A stretch of DNA of 64,000 nt, taken from the NCBI RefSeq assembly GCF_013393905.1, contig NZ_CP040272.1:4398001-4462000 (forward strand), given 5' to 3'. The position numbers were made by a program, and so were the translations under genes. Shown here piece by piece: positions 33,296 to 42,605 of the stretch. Below the pieces are notes generated by a model. It had not been told where the DNA came from. It searched no databases and saw only the letters and a list, made by a program, of their open reading frames with translations. Every line of letters begins with the position of its first letter. Position 1 is the first letter of the stretch. The stretch comes from Nostoc sp. C052 (GTDB lineage: Bacteria; Cyanobacteriota; Cyanobacteriia; Cyanobacteriales; Nostocaceae).

Positions 33296-34945
33296 ATGTC
33301 ACAGTATGTACAGGATGTCCAAAATATTGTAATTGTTGGTGGGGGTTCAGCCGGTTGGATGACGGCAGCTTATTTGAGTAAAGCACTAGATAAAAATATT
33401 AATATTACTCTAGTGGAATCATCTAATATCACCAAAATTGGAGTTGGAGAAGCAACTTTTAGTACCATCAAAGTATTCTTTGATTTTCTTGGGCTACAAG
33501 AATATGAATGGATGCCAAAGTGTAATGCCACATATAAGATGGCAATTAAGTTTGTCAACTGGAATGCGAAGGGGCAACACTTCTACCATCCCTTCCAGAG
33601 ATATGAGGTAATTGACGGCTTTGATATCTCGGAATGGTGGCTGAAAATGAAGAAAGACCAAGAAGCATTTGATTATGCTTGCTTTCTAATTCCTTGGCTG
33701 TGTGACCAGAAACTGTCACCCAAATATTTAGATGGTAAAGTCTTCGATCGCAAAGTTGAAAATGAATTTTCTCAAGAGCATATCGTCAAGAAAAATATCC
33801 TGGATAAGTTAAAGATTCAGTACCCCTATGCCTATCATTTTGATGCGAATCTACTGGCAAGATTCATGAAAGATTATGCAATGGAAAGGGGAGTGAAGCA
33901 AATTGTTGATGATGTGGTGGATATTAAGTTAACTGAGGATGGGAGTATAGATAGTCTCACAACCAAAAAGCATGGGATTCTCAGCGGCGATCTTTTCATT
34001 GATTGTACTGGTTTCCGTGGTCTTTTGATCAACAAAGCCCTTGGTGAGCCATTCATTTCTTATTCAGATTCACTATTGTGCGATCGCGCGATCGCCATAC
34101 AAATACCAACTGATATCAAAAAAGATGGTATCAACCCTTACACCACATCAACTGCACTTTCCTCTGGTTGGGTCTGGAATATACCTTTGTATGGCAGAAA
34201 TGGTACTGGGTATGTTTATTCGAGTGCATTCATTTCTGCTGAGGAGGCAGAACAGGAATTTCGCCAGCATTTGGGAGCCGCTGCTGATAATCGTCAAGCC
34301 TCTCATATCCAGATGCGGATTGGACGTAACAGAAACTCATGGGTGAAAAACTGTGTAGCAATTGGCCTTTCCAGTGGATTTGTGGAACCACTAGAATCTA
34401 CTGGCATCTTCTTCATTCAACATGGAATTGAAGAGTTAGTTAGCCACTTTCCCAGCAAATCTTTCAATCAAGAGCTAATTCACAGCTATAACAAAGTTAT
34501 CGCTGACTGCATAGATGGTGTACGAGAATTTTTAACCCTGCATTACTATGCTAGCGATCGCACCGACACAGAATTCTGGAAAGCAACTAAGAACAATATC
34601 AAAGTTCCAGAAGAACTACAGGAAAAATTACGATTATGGAAAAATAGACTGCCAAGCAACAAGACTATCAACCCGAAATACCACGGCTTCGAGTCTTACT
34701 CTTATTCGGTAATGTTGTTGGGGCTAAATTACATGCCTGAAAGCAGTCTTCCCATTTTAGAACATATCGAAAATCACAATGCCGAGGCTGCATTTTTGGA
34801 AATTAGGGAAAGAGCAAATTACCTAACTTCAACCTTACCGTCTCAGTATGAATACTTAACTCATGTAATGAAGTCACAAGAACAGTCAGAGTATCTTAAT
34901 GCGGTTAGCGATCGCTCATATCAGATTCCTACACTAGTTTCATAA
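33296..34945 (+). CDS. Flavin-dependent tryptophan-type halogenase
   Basis: A 549-residue protein with all signatures of tryptophan-halogenase-family enzymes. The FAD motif GGGSAGWMTAA is at 15-25. GEATFSTIKVFFDFLG follows, with the catalytic Lys likely K59. The WxWxIP motif is at 292-297 (GWVWNIPLYG). FVEPLESTGIFF has E367 in the place of the catalytic Glu of PrnA. The GEAT...K spacing is one residue shorter than in PrnA/RebH-type enzymes. It would chlorinate or brominate a free or bound indole or phenol using FADH2 from a reductase. AGAGGAAC precedes the ATG. It is central in the three-gene set, and the FMO gene starts 16 bp after it. Confidence 0.92.
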   Translation: MSQYVQDVQNIVIVGGGSAGWMTAAYLSKALDKNINITLVESSNITKIGVGEATFSTIKVFFDFLGLQEYEWMPKCNATYKMAIKFVNWNAKGQHFYHPFQRYEVIDGFDISEWWLKMKKDQEAFDYACFLIPWLCDQKLSPKYLDGKVFDRKVENEFSQEHIVKKNILDKLKIQYPYAYHFDANLLARFMKDYAMERGVKQIVDDVVDIKLTEDGSIDSLTTKKHGILSGDLFIDCTGFRGLLINKALGEPFISYSDSLLCDRAIAIQIPTDIKKDGINPYTTSTALSSGWVWNIPLYGRNGTGYVYSSAFISAEEAEQEFRQHLGAAADNRQASHIQMRIGRNRNSWVKNCVAIGLSSGFVEPLESTGIFFIQHGIEELVSHFPSKSFNQELIHSYNKVIADCIDGVREFLTLHYYASDRTDTEFWKATKNNIKVPEELQEKLRLWKNRLPSNKTINPKYHGFESYSYSVMLLGLNYMPESSLPILEHIENHNAEAAFLEIRERANYLTSTLPSQYEYLTHVMKSQEQSEYLNAVSDRSYQIPTLVS

Positions 34946-34961
34946 TTTAGGAGAACCCAAG

Positions 34962-36500
34962 ATGACGGTGAAACAAGTATGTGTGATTGGGGCTGGAGTC
35001 AGCGGATTAGTCTCAGCAAAGACGTTTCTTGAGGAAGGTTACGAAGTGACATTGTTCGAGAAACGGCAGGGACTTGGTGGTGTGTGGGAAAGGTCGAGGG
35101 CTTACCCAGGACTGTCAATTCAAAATCCCAGAGACACGTATGCTTTCTCAGACTTTCCTATGCCTGCCTCTTATCCAGAATGGCCTTCAGGAGAGCAAAT
35201 ATGCGCTTACCTTGAATCCTATGCCCAACACTTTGGTGTCACAGAAAAAATTAAGTTCGGTGCAAACGTCACCAAAGTGGAGCGCAAATCAGGAAATACT
35301 CTTGGATGGGTAGTTAGTGTTAGCTTTCAAAAAGATGGTAAGGAGATCGGAAAACAAAATTACGAGTTCGATTTTGTAATTGTGTGCAATGGTACTTATG
35401 ATATTCCCTACATTCCTAACTTGCCGGGGATGGAAGAGTTCATTGCCACCGGAGGTCAGATAATACATACTAACAACTTTAATGATGGCTCTGTAATTGA
35501 GGGCAAGCGAGTGGTTGTTGTCGGTTTTGGCAAGTCAGCCACCGATTTAGCGAATCTTGCAGCTAGCAAAGCCAAGGAATGTACCCTTGTGTTCCGTCAA
35601 GCGCTGTGGAAAGTTCCTAACTTCTTTCTCGGTCTGTTGAACATCAAGTATATTTTCCTGAGTCGGTTTGCAGAAACTTGGATGCCCTATCATAAACTTC
35701 AAGGATGGGAAAAGTGGCTGCATAGTTTTGGCAAGCCGCTGGTGTGGGCATTCTGGCGGCTGAATGAAACTATCCTACGCTTACAGTTTCCCCTTGATGC
35801 TTGTGGGATGGTGCCCAAACAACCGATGAACAAATTGATTGGCTGTAGTATCGCCTTAGTGCCTAAAGGGTTTTTTGAGCATGTACGCGCGGGTAAAATT
35901 CGTGCTGTGAAGACAAAGATCAACAAGTTTTTTGCTAGTGGCGTCGAATTGGATAACGGCGAACGAATACAGGCAGATGTTGTTGTCTTTGGCACAGGTT
36001 TTGTTCAGGATATCCCCTTTTTAGAAGAGAAGTACCGCAGACATGTATTTGATGAAGAAGGCACTATCCATCTTTACCGCCATCTCATTCACCCTCATGT
36101 TCCACAAATGGGTTTTGTTGGTTATAACTATACTTTCTGTGCCCAGTTATCAGCAGAAATTGGTGCTAGGTGGTTATCAGAGTATGTCAAAGGAGGTATA
36201 CCTTTACCATCCCCGCAACAGATGCTAGAGGATGTAACAGCAGAGTTGGAATGGAGGAAAAAAGATAGACCTTATGCTTTCGTCAGTGGAGCATGTGTAA
36301 CTCCTTTTACATTCCATTACATTGATGAATTGCTTCAGGATATGGGTTTGAATAGCCGCCGTCAAGCAGGGAACTTGGTTGGGGAGTTTTTGATGCCAAT
36401 AGATCCATCTGCTTACAAGCATCTGGGGGAGGAATTACAAGCAAAACAAAAACAACATCCATCTCTGAATGATTTGGCGATCGCCTCCGGCGGGGCATAG
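34962..36500 (+). CDS. FMO-type flavin monooxygenase
   Basis: A 512-residue class B flavoprotein monooxygenase. FAD motif GAGVSG is at 10-15 and the NADPH motif GFGKSA about 190-195. An approximate FMO fingerprint (GGQIIHTNNF) lies near 164-173. FMO/Baeyer-Villiger enzymes oxygenate N, S or carbonyl carbons. One FMO-like enzyme, AetF, is instead a single-component halogenase, though its sequence looks different. The gene begins 16 bp after the halogenase stop with GGAG upstream, so it is cotranscribed. The last residues (AIASGGA) come from repeat DNA at the 3' end, implying the original C-terminus was altered by a repeat insertion. Confidence 0.88.
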   Translation: MTVKQVCVIGAGVSGLVSAKTFLEEGYEVTLFEKRQGLGGVWERSRAYPGLSIQNPRDTYAFSDFPMPASYPEWPSGEQICAYLESYAQHFGVTEKIKFGANVTKVERKSGNTLGWVVSVSFQKDGKEIGKQNYEFDFVIVCNGTYDIPYIPNLPGMEEFIATGGQIIHTNNFNDGSVIEGKRVVVVGFGKSATDLANLAASKAKECTLVFRQALWKVPNFFLGLLNIKYIFLSRFAETWMPYHKLQGWEKWLHSFGKPLVWAFWRLNETILRLQFPLDACGMVPKQPMNKLIGCSIALVPKGFFEHVRAGKIRAVKTKINKFFASGVELDNGERIQADVVVFGTGFVQDIPFLEEKYRRHVFDEEGTIHLYRHLIHPHVPQMGFVGYNYTFCAQLSAEIGARWLSEYVKGGIPLPSPQQMLEDVTAELEWRKKDRPYAFVSGACVTPFTFHYIDELLQDMGLNSRRQAGNLVGEFLMPIDPSAYKHLGEELQAKQKQHPSLNDLAIASGGA

Positions 36501-36648
36501 CCCATCGCGGCAAATGTAGAGGTGACAAGCGTTCGTTGATATCTTCCGAATATGCTTTGGCGAAGTTCTCAACCGAACCATATACTAAATTTACGTGAGT
36601 CTCCAACTGGGACTCACGTAAATTTTTCAGTATCGTTAGCTTGTCTTA

Positions 36649-36767
36649 GGGATTTCCAAAAAAAATATCCAATAACTCTTGTGGGGTGGGCGACACGAGA
36701 GCCCAGTCCATAGGGCGCTCATGTTGCCCACCCCACAATATTGAATAATTTCTTTCTTGGAGTTCCC
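36649..36767. mobile_element. MITE, GGGACTTCCAA family, copy at the hybrid kinase stop codon
   Basis: The 119-bp copy begins GGGATTTCCAAAAAAA and ends TTTCTTGGAGTTCCC. The centre is the CTTGTGGGGTGGGC/GCCCACCCCACAA hairpin with extra sequence in its loop. TTA is duplicated at 36646-36648 and 36768-36770. The right-hand TTA is the stop codon (TAA) of the minus-strand kinase gene. Confidence 0.85.
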
Positions 36768-39700
36768 TTATTGTTGCAGTGGAATCTCAATCACAAACTC
36801 AGTCCCCTCTCCGAGAGTTGATTCACAGCTTAACTGACCCTTGTGTTTGTCTACTACCACTTGATAGCTAATTGATAACCCCAACCCCGTACCACTTCCT
36901 ACTGCCTTAGTGGTAAAAAATGGATCAAATATTTTCTGCTGCACCTGTGCAGTCATCCCATAACCGTTATCAGCAATCCGAATCTTCAACGTGTTTACTT
37001 CTCCTAATTCAGTACGAATAAGAATCTGAGGATTTTTCCTTGGAGAATCTTCTCTATTGTTGTAATCCTCTAAAGCATCGATCGCATTACTTAAAATATT
37101 CATAAACACTTGGTTGAGTTGACCGGCATAGCAAATAACATCGGGCAGTTGTGCGTATTCTTTAAAGACCTCAATTTCCGGGCGATCGCTCTTTTCTTTG
37201 AGTCGGTGCTGCAAAATCATTAGAGTACTGTCGATGCCTTCATGGATATTGACAGGCTTCATTTCCGATTCATCTAGACGAGAGAAGTTACGTAAGCTCA
37301 GAATAATATTTCGGATACGGGAACTTCCCACCTTCATCGAGTCGAGAATCCTTGGGAGGTCTTCTGTCAGGAATTCTACATCCATTTCCTCAATTTTTTG
37401 CTCCACTATTGCTGAGGGATGGGGATATTGTTGCTGATAGATATTAATCAAATCTAGCAATTGTTGAACATAGTCACTTGCGTGAGTAATATTACCATGA
37501 ATAAAATTGATAGGGTTATTAATTTCATGGGCAATTCCCGCCACCATTTGCCCTAATGAAGACATTTTTTCGCTTTGGATTAATTTACTTTGGGCACTTT
37601 GTAATTCTTCTAGAGCTTCTTGCAAATGCTGGTTTTTTTCGTTAAGTTCTGCTGTTCTTGCTACCACCCTTTCCTCTAATATATGACTGTACTTCTCCAA
37701 TTGCTCATTCGCTTCAGCTAAATTATTGTAGAGAATGGCATTTTCTAAAGAGATTGCAGCTTGGATAGTTAAAAGCTTGAGAACTTCTAGGCGATCGCGT
37801 GTAAATGCTCCTGTAGTTAAATTATTTTCTAGATAAATCAGTCCCAGCAATTTGCCCTGGTTAAGCATCGGAATACATAATATGCTCTTTGGCTCCTCAC
37901 GGTTAATATAACGATCTACTGCAAAAGAAGCTTTCGCTTTAATGTCATCAATTACTAATATTTCTTGGGTTCGTTTGACATAATTAATTAAAGAGATAGG
38001 AACACAATCGCTAGATTCTAAAGGAATAGATAAAAACTCTGTGTGAGTATCTCTAAAAGTAGAACCAGGACTAATTGCGGCAACAGTTAAGTCTAAATTA
38101 TTAGCTTCACTCAATATCAGCACACATTTAGAAGCTCCTGCATTCTCCATGACAACTTCCATTAAAGTAGAAAGGAGTGCCTCCAGTTCAATCTCTCCAG
38201 ACACGGCTTGAGAAGCTTTAATCACAGTTCCCAAATCTAACATATCTGAAATACTAGTGTTGGAGCCAATCACAGTTTCATTCGTAATTAGAGTAGATTT
38301 ATTGCTAAGTGTAGATAGGTGTAGACTCAGTTCAGGTAGATTTTTTTCACTATAAGAATAGCTAGGTTCTTCTTGCTGAATGATGGGGAGAAGTAATTGA
38401 GGATAGCATTTTTGCAAGTCATAAACTTTGGCTAATGCTCCCCAGCGAACATAGCAATAGTAGGCATCAGTGAGATAGAATTGGGCAATTCTTTGTTTAC
38501 CCCATTTGAGATAAAATATAGCCGCTAATTCGCAAGCAAGAGCTTCTTCGTTAATGTAATCATTTTCTTTGGCAAGAGAAATAGCTTTCTCATAATTATC
38601 TATCGCTTCAAGATATTGATTAAGAACTCGATGCCGTTCTGCCTCTACTAAATAAAATTTATGCAAATGGTTCATGGGAGCCTGATCTCCCCAATTTTGC
38701 ATTTTTTTCTGATTTTCTGTCACTCTATGCAGGATTTCTTTTTGTTCAAATTCATCGAAATCAGCATATACTGCTAGATGCGTCAATGAATCGTAGAAAT
38801 AAAATTGAGCAGTAATAAACATGCCGACACCAGCATATAAGTACTTCTCTGCCATGACAGTATTTTTAAGAGCTTGAGAGTAATCAGCCAGCAGATAACA
38901 TACCTGAAGTTTGCAGAAATATAGGAAAAATAGTGCGACTCCATCTTTAGCTTTCAGATGAAGTGGTAGCATTTTCTCTTCATCATAGGCTGCACCAATT
39001 AAACTCTGCGGATTTTGAACATCTCCTAGCAGATTCAAGATTGTTTGCCGAAATATTTCATTCCAATAAAATACTCTTTCTTGCTTTATTTGCTTAATGG
39101 TCTTGCTATATACTTCTATATCTTGTTCAAGTTTTATGAGTTCTTGTCCTGTAAAGTATGCATGTTGGGAGTAACCATAAAGAGCATAAGCGGCAAATTC
39201 CATATCTCCGACTTCGAGATTAGTCGTATAAGACTCAAGTAAGGGTTTCAATGTTTGCTTTAGATGCTCTTTCCAATGTCTGACAAGGTGATTAAATGTT
39301 TCCATAACCTTGCCAGTTACTTCTTTTGTTTGAAAATTAGGCAACAAACTATCAGCTAGTTTCCCAAATTTATATCCAGAATCAATATCTCCTATTACCC
39401 CACACAACATTACTCCATACATCACATACGCAAAAGCAGACAAAGGAGAATTACCAAATTTGATCGATAAATTGATCTGTTTCAGAATAATAAACAGTAA
39501 TAATTCCGGCGCAACTGTATAAGCAAGACCAATTGAACTAGATAGAATACGCATGATTATCAGTGGTTGCGCTTCTGTAATTTCAGGCAGTTCAATTAAG
39601 TTTTGAATAGACCTATTAGCCAACTTTGCAGATGTTGTCTCTATCGCTAACTGAATATCGGATTGGCTAGGATTTGTAGGGAACTCTACTCCCAAAGTTT

Positions 39701-42386
39701 TCAAAAAGGTTTTTGCAATATGGACAGCTTCTAGTTCTTTTCCTTGTGCGCCATAAGACTGTATTTTAACTTCATAAGCTTTCACTTGATCTAGTGGAGT
39801 TTTCGCTTTTAGCAACACAACCTGGACAAATCTTTCTGTGTGTTCAAAGTCACCACTGAGATATGCCGCTTCTGTTGCCGTATTATACAAAGCTAAGGTG
39901 AGATCATATTTAGTATCCCAACTATCATCTGCTAGTAGCTCAATTCCAATAGTTAAATACTTCAGTGCCGATGAATAAGCTGTTGATACCAAAGCTTTAC
40001 GTCCAGCCATCAAACTCATTTCAGCTAACTCATTACGTTTAGCTTGATGGGTAATAAATTCGGCTGCAATATTGAAATGATTGACAAGCTCAAAAATATT
40101 TTCTTCCCGTTCGGCAACTGGAGTATTGTTCAAGAGAAGCAGCCCAATTTTTAAGTGTATTTGCTTTATTTCGTCTTTGGGAATTAGAGAATAAGCTGCT
40201 TGCTGAACTCTGTCATGTACGAATTTATATTTTGGTAGTTGGGCGTTAGTAAGTGATAAATTTTCCGATTCTCTAGTTGAAAAGCTTAATAGGTGTCTAT
40301 CATTTTCTGGTGTAAAATTATAACCATCTTTCTGAGGTATAACCAGTCCTTCAAGTAATGCTTGCCATAAGTCAGATGCAGTATCTATTAAAGATTTTTC
40401 ATTAACAAGTGACAATGTTTTTAAGTCAAACTCATTACCAATGCAAGCAGAAATTTTTAATACATTTTGTACATTTTGGGGCAGTTTTCCTATTTGGATG
40501 CCCATAAACTCTACGACATCATCTGTAAGAGATAAGGTTTTAATTTTGGTAATATCGTACTTCCAATTACCTGCATTAAAATCTAATTCAATTAGTCCGT
40601 CATCATATAATAGTTTGAGAAATTGAGATGTAAAAAAAGGGTTTCCTTTCGTTTTGAAAAACACCATTTGAGTCAGAGGTACAGCAATAGTTTCTGGACA
40701 ACGTAGTGTATCAGCAATCATCTGATTTAAATCAATCTGACTTAAAGGTGAGAGTTTAATTGTATTAATTACTGCTCCTACTTTGGCAATTTCCTGTAGT
40801 GTCAAATGTAGCGGATGTAGATTTGAAACTTCATTATCCCTATAGGCACTAATTAGTAGTAAGCTACCTTTGCTTTCAGATATATTCTCTTTATCTTTAG
40901 CAAGGGAAGAAGAATTTCCATCCATTAATAATTGAATAAACTTCAAGGAAGCCGTATCTGCCCATTGCAAATCATCTAGAAAAATAACCAGAGGATGATC
41001 TTTAGTAGTGAAGACCTGGATAAATCTCTGGAACAATAAATTGAAGCGATTTTGAGCAGCGCTACCAGCAAGTTCAGCAGATGGGGGTTGTTTACCAATA
41101 ATTATTTCAAGTTCAGGAATTACATTAATGATTACCTGAGATTGCGTACTCAATGCCGATAAAATTTTGGTTTTCCATTGTTGAATTTGGGCGTCTGTTT
41201 CGGAAAGTATTTGACTAATTAAATCTCGCAAAGCTTGCACCAATCCTGACAACGGGATGTCACGTTGGAATTGGTCAAATTTTCCTTTGATGAAGTAACT
41301 ACGCTGTCTGGCAATGGGTTTATGGACTTCATTAACCACAGCAGTTTTACCAATCCCTGAGTAACCAGAGACTAAAATCATTTCTGTGCTTCCCTTTGTC
41401 ACCCGGTCAAAAGTAGTGAGGAGAATTTCAATCTCTCTTTGACGACCATAAAGTTTTTCAGGAATGGCAAAATGATTTGAGATATCCCGAATTCCTAATT
41501 CAAAGGCTGTAATATTTCCTTTCTCTTGCCATTGGGTTTGACATTTCTCCAAATCATACCTGAGTCCATGAGCGCTCTGATATCGGTCTTCAGCATTTTT
41601 TGCCATCAGTTTGCTGATAATATCAGATAAAACTGTGGGAATACTGGAGTTAATATGACTAGCTTTTGGCGGTTCTTTGGCAATGTGAGAGTAGACTAAC
41701 TCCATCGGTTCAGTAGTACTAAATGGTAACTGCCCTGTCAGGAGTTCAAAGAAGGTGATACCCAAGGAATAAAAGTCGGTACGGTAGTCTATACCTCGAT
41801 TCATGCGTCCTGTTTGTTCAGGGGAAATATAAGCTAGAGTACCTTCTAGGATGTTGGGATTTGTGAGAAATTTAATTTCTTTTGGTAATAGAGTAGCAAT
41901 ACTAAAATCGATGATTCTGGTCTTACCTGTTATCGGATGAATCAAAATGTTAGCAGGCTTGATATCTTTGTGAATGATGCGATGGTGATGTAGCCGTTCC
42001 AAAGTTGCACTAATTTCAATGGCAATACCGAAAAACTCACTCAATGAAACAGAATAATTTCCTTTTTTCTGCTCTTCTTTCTGCCAGAGATTAAGGGCAA
42101 TACCACCAAAATCTTCCATTACTATCACATATCTATTGTGATATTTTTCTAGGTTTATTGGTTTGACTATGCCTGGAATTTCAAGGTTTTGGGTAATGGT
42201 ATATTGATTATGAAACTGATTAATCTCAGTAAAATTAGGATCTTCATTACGCATCAGTTTTAAAATAACTGATTGCTGATCTTTTTGTCTAATAGCTCGA
42301 TAAACTAAGGTTTTTTTACCTGAATATAATTGCTTAATAATCCGATAGCCAAGTATAGGAAATAATCTATCTGATTCTACTAACAT
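36768..42386 (-). CDS. Ser/Thr kinase - STAND ATPase - GAF - histidine kinase
   Basis: The 1872-residue protein belongs to the cyanobacterial dual-kinase (HstK-type) family. The N-terminal Hanks-like kinase (about 10-285) has HKDIKPAN at 139-146 and DFS instead of DFG (160-162), as is usual for the family. A STAND/AAA ATPase follows, with Walker A GYSGIGKT at 341-348 and Walker B-type LVIFLDDLQWAD. A long TPR-like helical region runs to about 1350, then a GAF domain (about 1395-1560). The C-terminal histidine kinase has the phosphoacceptor H1620 (GIAHEINNP) and ATPase boxes NILSNAIDAL, DNGYGM and GSGTGLGLS. No membrane helix. The gene stands alone, upstream of convergent halogenase genes. Confidence 0.95.
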   Translation of the reverse strand: MLVESDRLFPILGYRIIKQLYSGKKTLVYRAIRQKDQQSVILKLMRNEDPNFTEINQFHNQYTITQNLEIPGIVKPINLEKYHNRYVIVMEDFGGIALNLWQKEEQKKGNYSVSLSEFFGIAIEISATLERLHHHRIIHKDIKPANILIHPITGKTRIIDFSIATLLPKEIKFLTNPNILEGTLAYISPEQTGRMNRGIDYRTDFYSLGITFFELLTGQLPFSTTEPMELVYSHIAKEPPKASHINSSIPTVLSDIISKLMAKNAEDRYQSAHGLRYDLEKCQTQWQEKGNITAFELGIRDISNHFAIPEKLYGRQREIEILLTTFDRVTKGSTEMILVSGYSGIGKTAVVNEVHKPIARQRSYFIKGKFDQFQRDIPLSGLVQALRDLISQILSETDAQIQQWKTKILSALSTQSQVIINVIPELEIIIGKQPPSAELAGSAAQNRFNLLFQRFIQVFTTKDHPLVIFLDDLQWADTASLKFIQLLMDGNSSSLAKDKENISESKGSLLLISAYRDNEVSNLHPLHLTLQEIAKVGAVINTIKLSPLSQIDLNQMIADTLRCPETIAVPLTQMVFFKTKGNPFFTSQFLKLLYDDGLIELDFNAGNWKYDITKIKTLSLTDDVVEFMGIQIGKLPQNVQNVLKISACIGNEFDLKTLSLVNEKSLIDTASDLWQALLEGLVIPQKDGYNFTPENDRHLLSFSTRESENLSLTNAQLPKYKFVHDRVQQAAYSLIPKDEIKQIHLKIGLLLLNNTPVAEREENIFELVNHFNIAAEFITHQAKRNELAEMSLMAGRKALVSTAYSSALKYLTIGIELLADDSWDTKYDLTLALYNTATEAAYLSGDFEHTERFVQVVLLKAKTPLDQVKAYEVKIQSYGAQGKELEAVHIAKTFLKTLGVEFPTNPSQSDIQLAIETTSAKLANRSIQNLIELPEITEAQPLIIMRILSSSIGLAYTVAPELLLFIILKQINLSIKFGNSPLSAFAYVMYGVMLCGVIGDIDSGYKFGKLADSLLPNFQTKEVTGKVMETFNHLVRHWKEHLKQTLKPLLESYTTNLEVGDMEFAAYALYGYSQHAYFTGQELIKLEQDIEVYSKTIKQIKQERVFYWNEIFRQTILNLLGDVQNPQSLIGAAYDEEKMLPLHLKAKDGVALFFLYFCKLQVCYLLADYSQALKNTVMAEKYLYAGVGMFITAQFYFYDSLTHLAVYADFDEFEQKEILHRVTENQKKMQNWGDQAPMNHLHKFYLVEAERHRVLNQYLEAIDNYEKAISLAKENDYINEEALACELAAIFYLKWGKQRIAQFYLTDAYYCYVRWGALAKVYDLQKCYPQLLLPIIQQEEPSYSYSEKNLPELSLHLSTLSNKSTLITNETVIGSNTSISDMLDLGTVIKASQAVSGEIELEALLSTLMEVVMENAGASKCVLILSEANNLDLTVAAISPGSTFRDTHTEFLSIPLESSDCVPISLINYVKRTQEILVIDDIKAKASFAVDRYINREEPKSILCIPMLNQGKLLGLIYLENNLTTGAFTRDRLEVLKLLTIQAAISLENAILYNNLAEANEQLEKYSHILEERVVARTAELNEKNQHLQEALEELQSAQSKLIQSEKMSSLGQMVAGIAHEINNPINFIHGNITHASDYVQQLLDLINIYQQQYPHPSAIVEQKIEEMDVEFLTEDLPRILDSMKVGSSRIRNIILSLRNFSRLDESEMKPVNIHEGIDSTLMILQHRLKEKSDRPEIEVFKEYAQLPDVICYAGQLNQVFMNILSNAIDALEDYNNREDSPRKNPQILIRTELGEVNTLKIRIADNGYGMTAQVQQKIFDPFFTTKAVGSGTGLGLSISYQVVVDKHKGQLSCESTLGEGTEFVIEIPLQQ

Positions 42387-42605
42387 TGTATCTAGTTATG
42401 ATAATTTTCTTTCTATAGGTTTAGTATACCCAGAGCATAGTTGCTACTATCAGCGAGCAGTACGATTTTGCAAAGTGCTAAACATTAGGGTTATTAACCA
42501 TAGTTTTGAAAGCAAGATATATTTTATAGCCTATAGTATGTATAACAAGACGAGAATTTACGTAAGTTATCACCAAATTACAAAAGCGATCGCACCCACA
42601 TACCA

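Noticed and set aside
42387..42605. Possible cobalamin riboswitch near cobL
   Set aside because: This gap is downstream of cobL, and the upstream side (43833-43969) holds only palindromic repeats without a B12-box-like sequence I can recognise.
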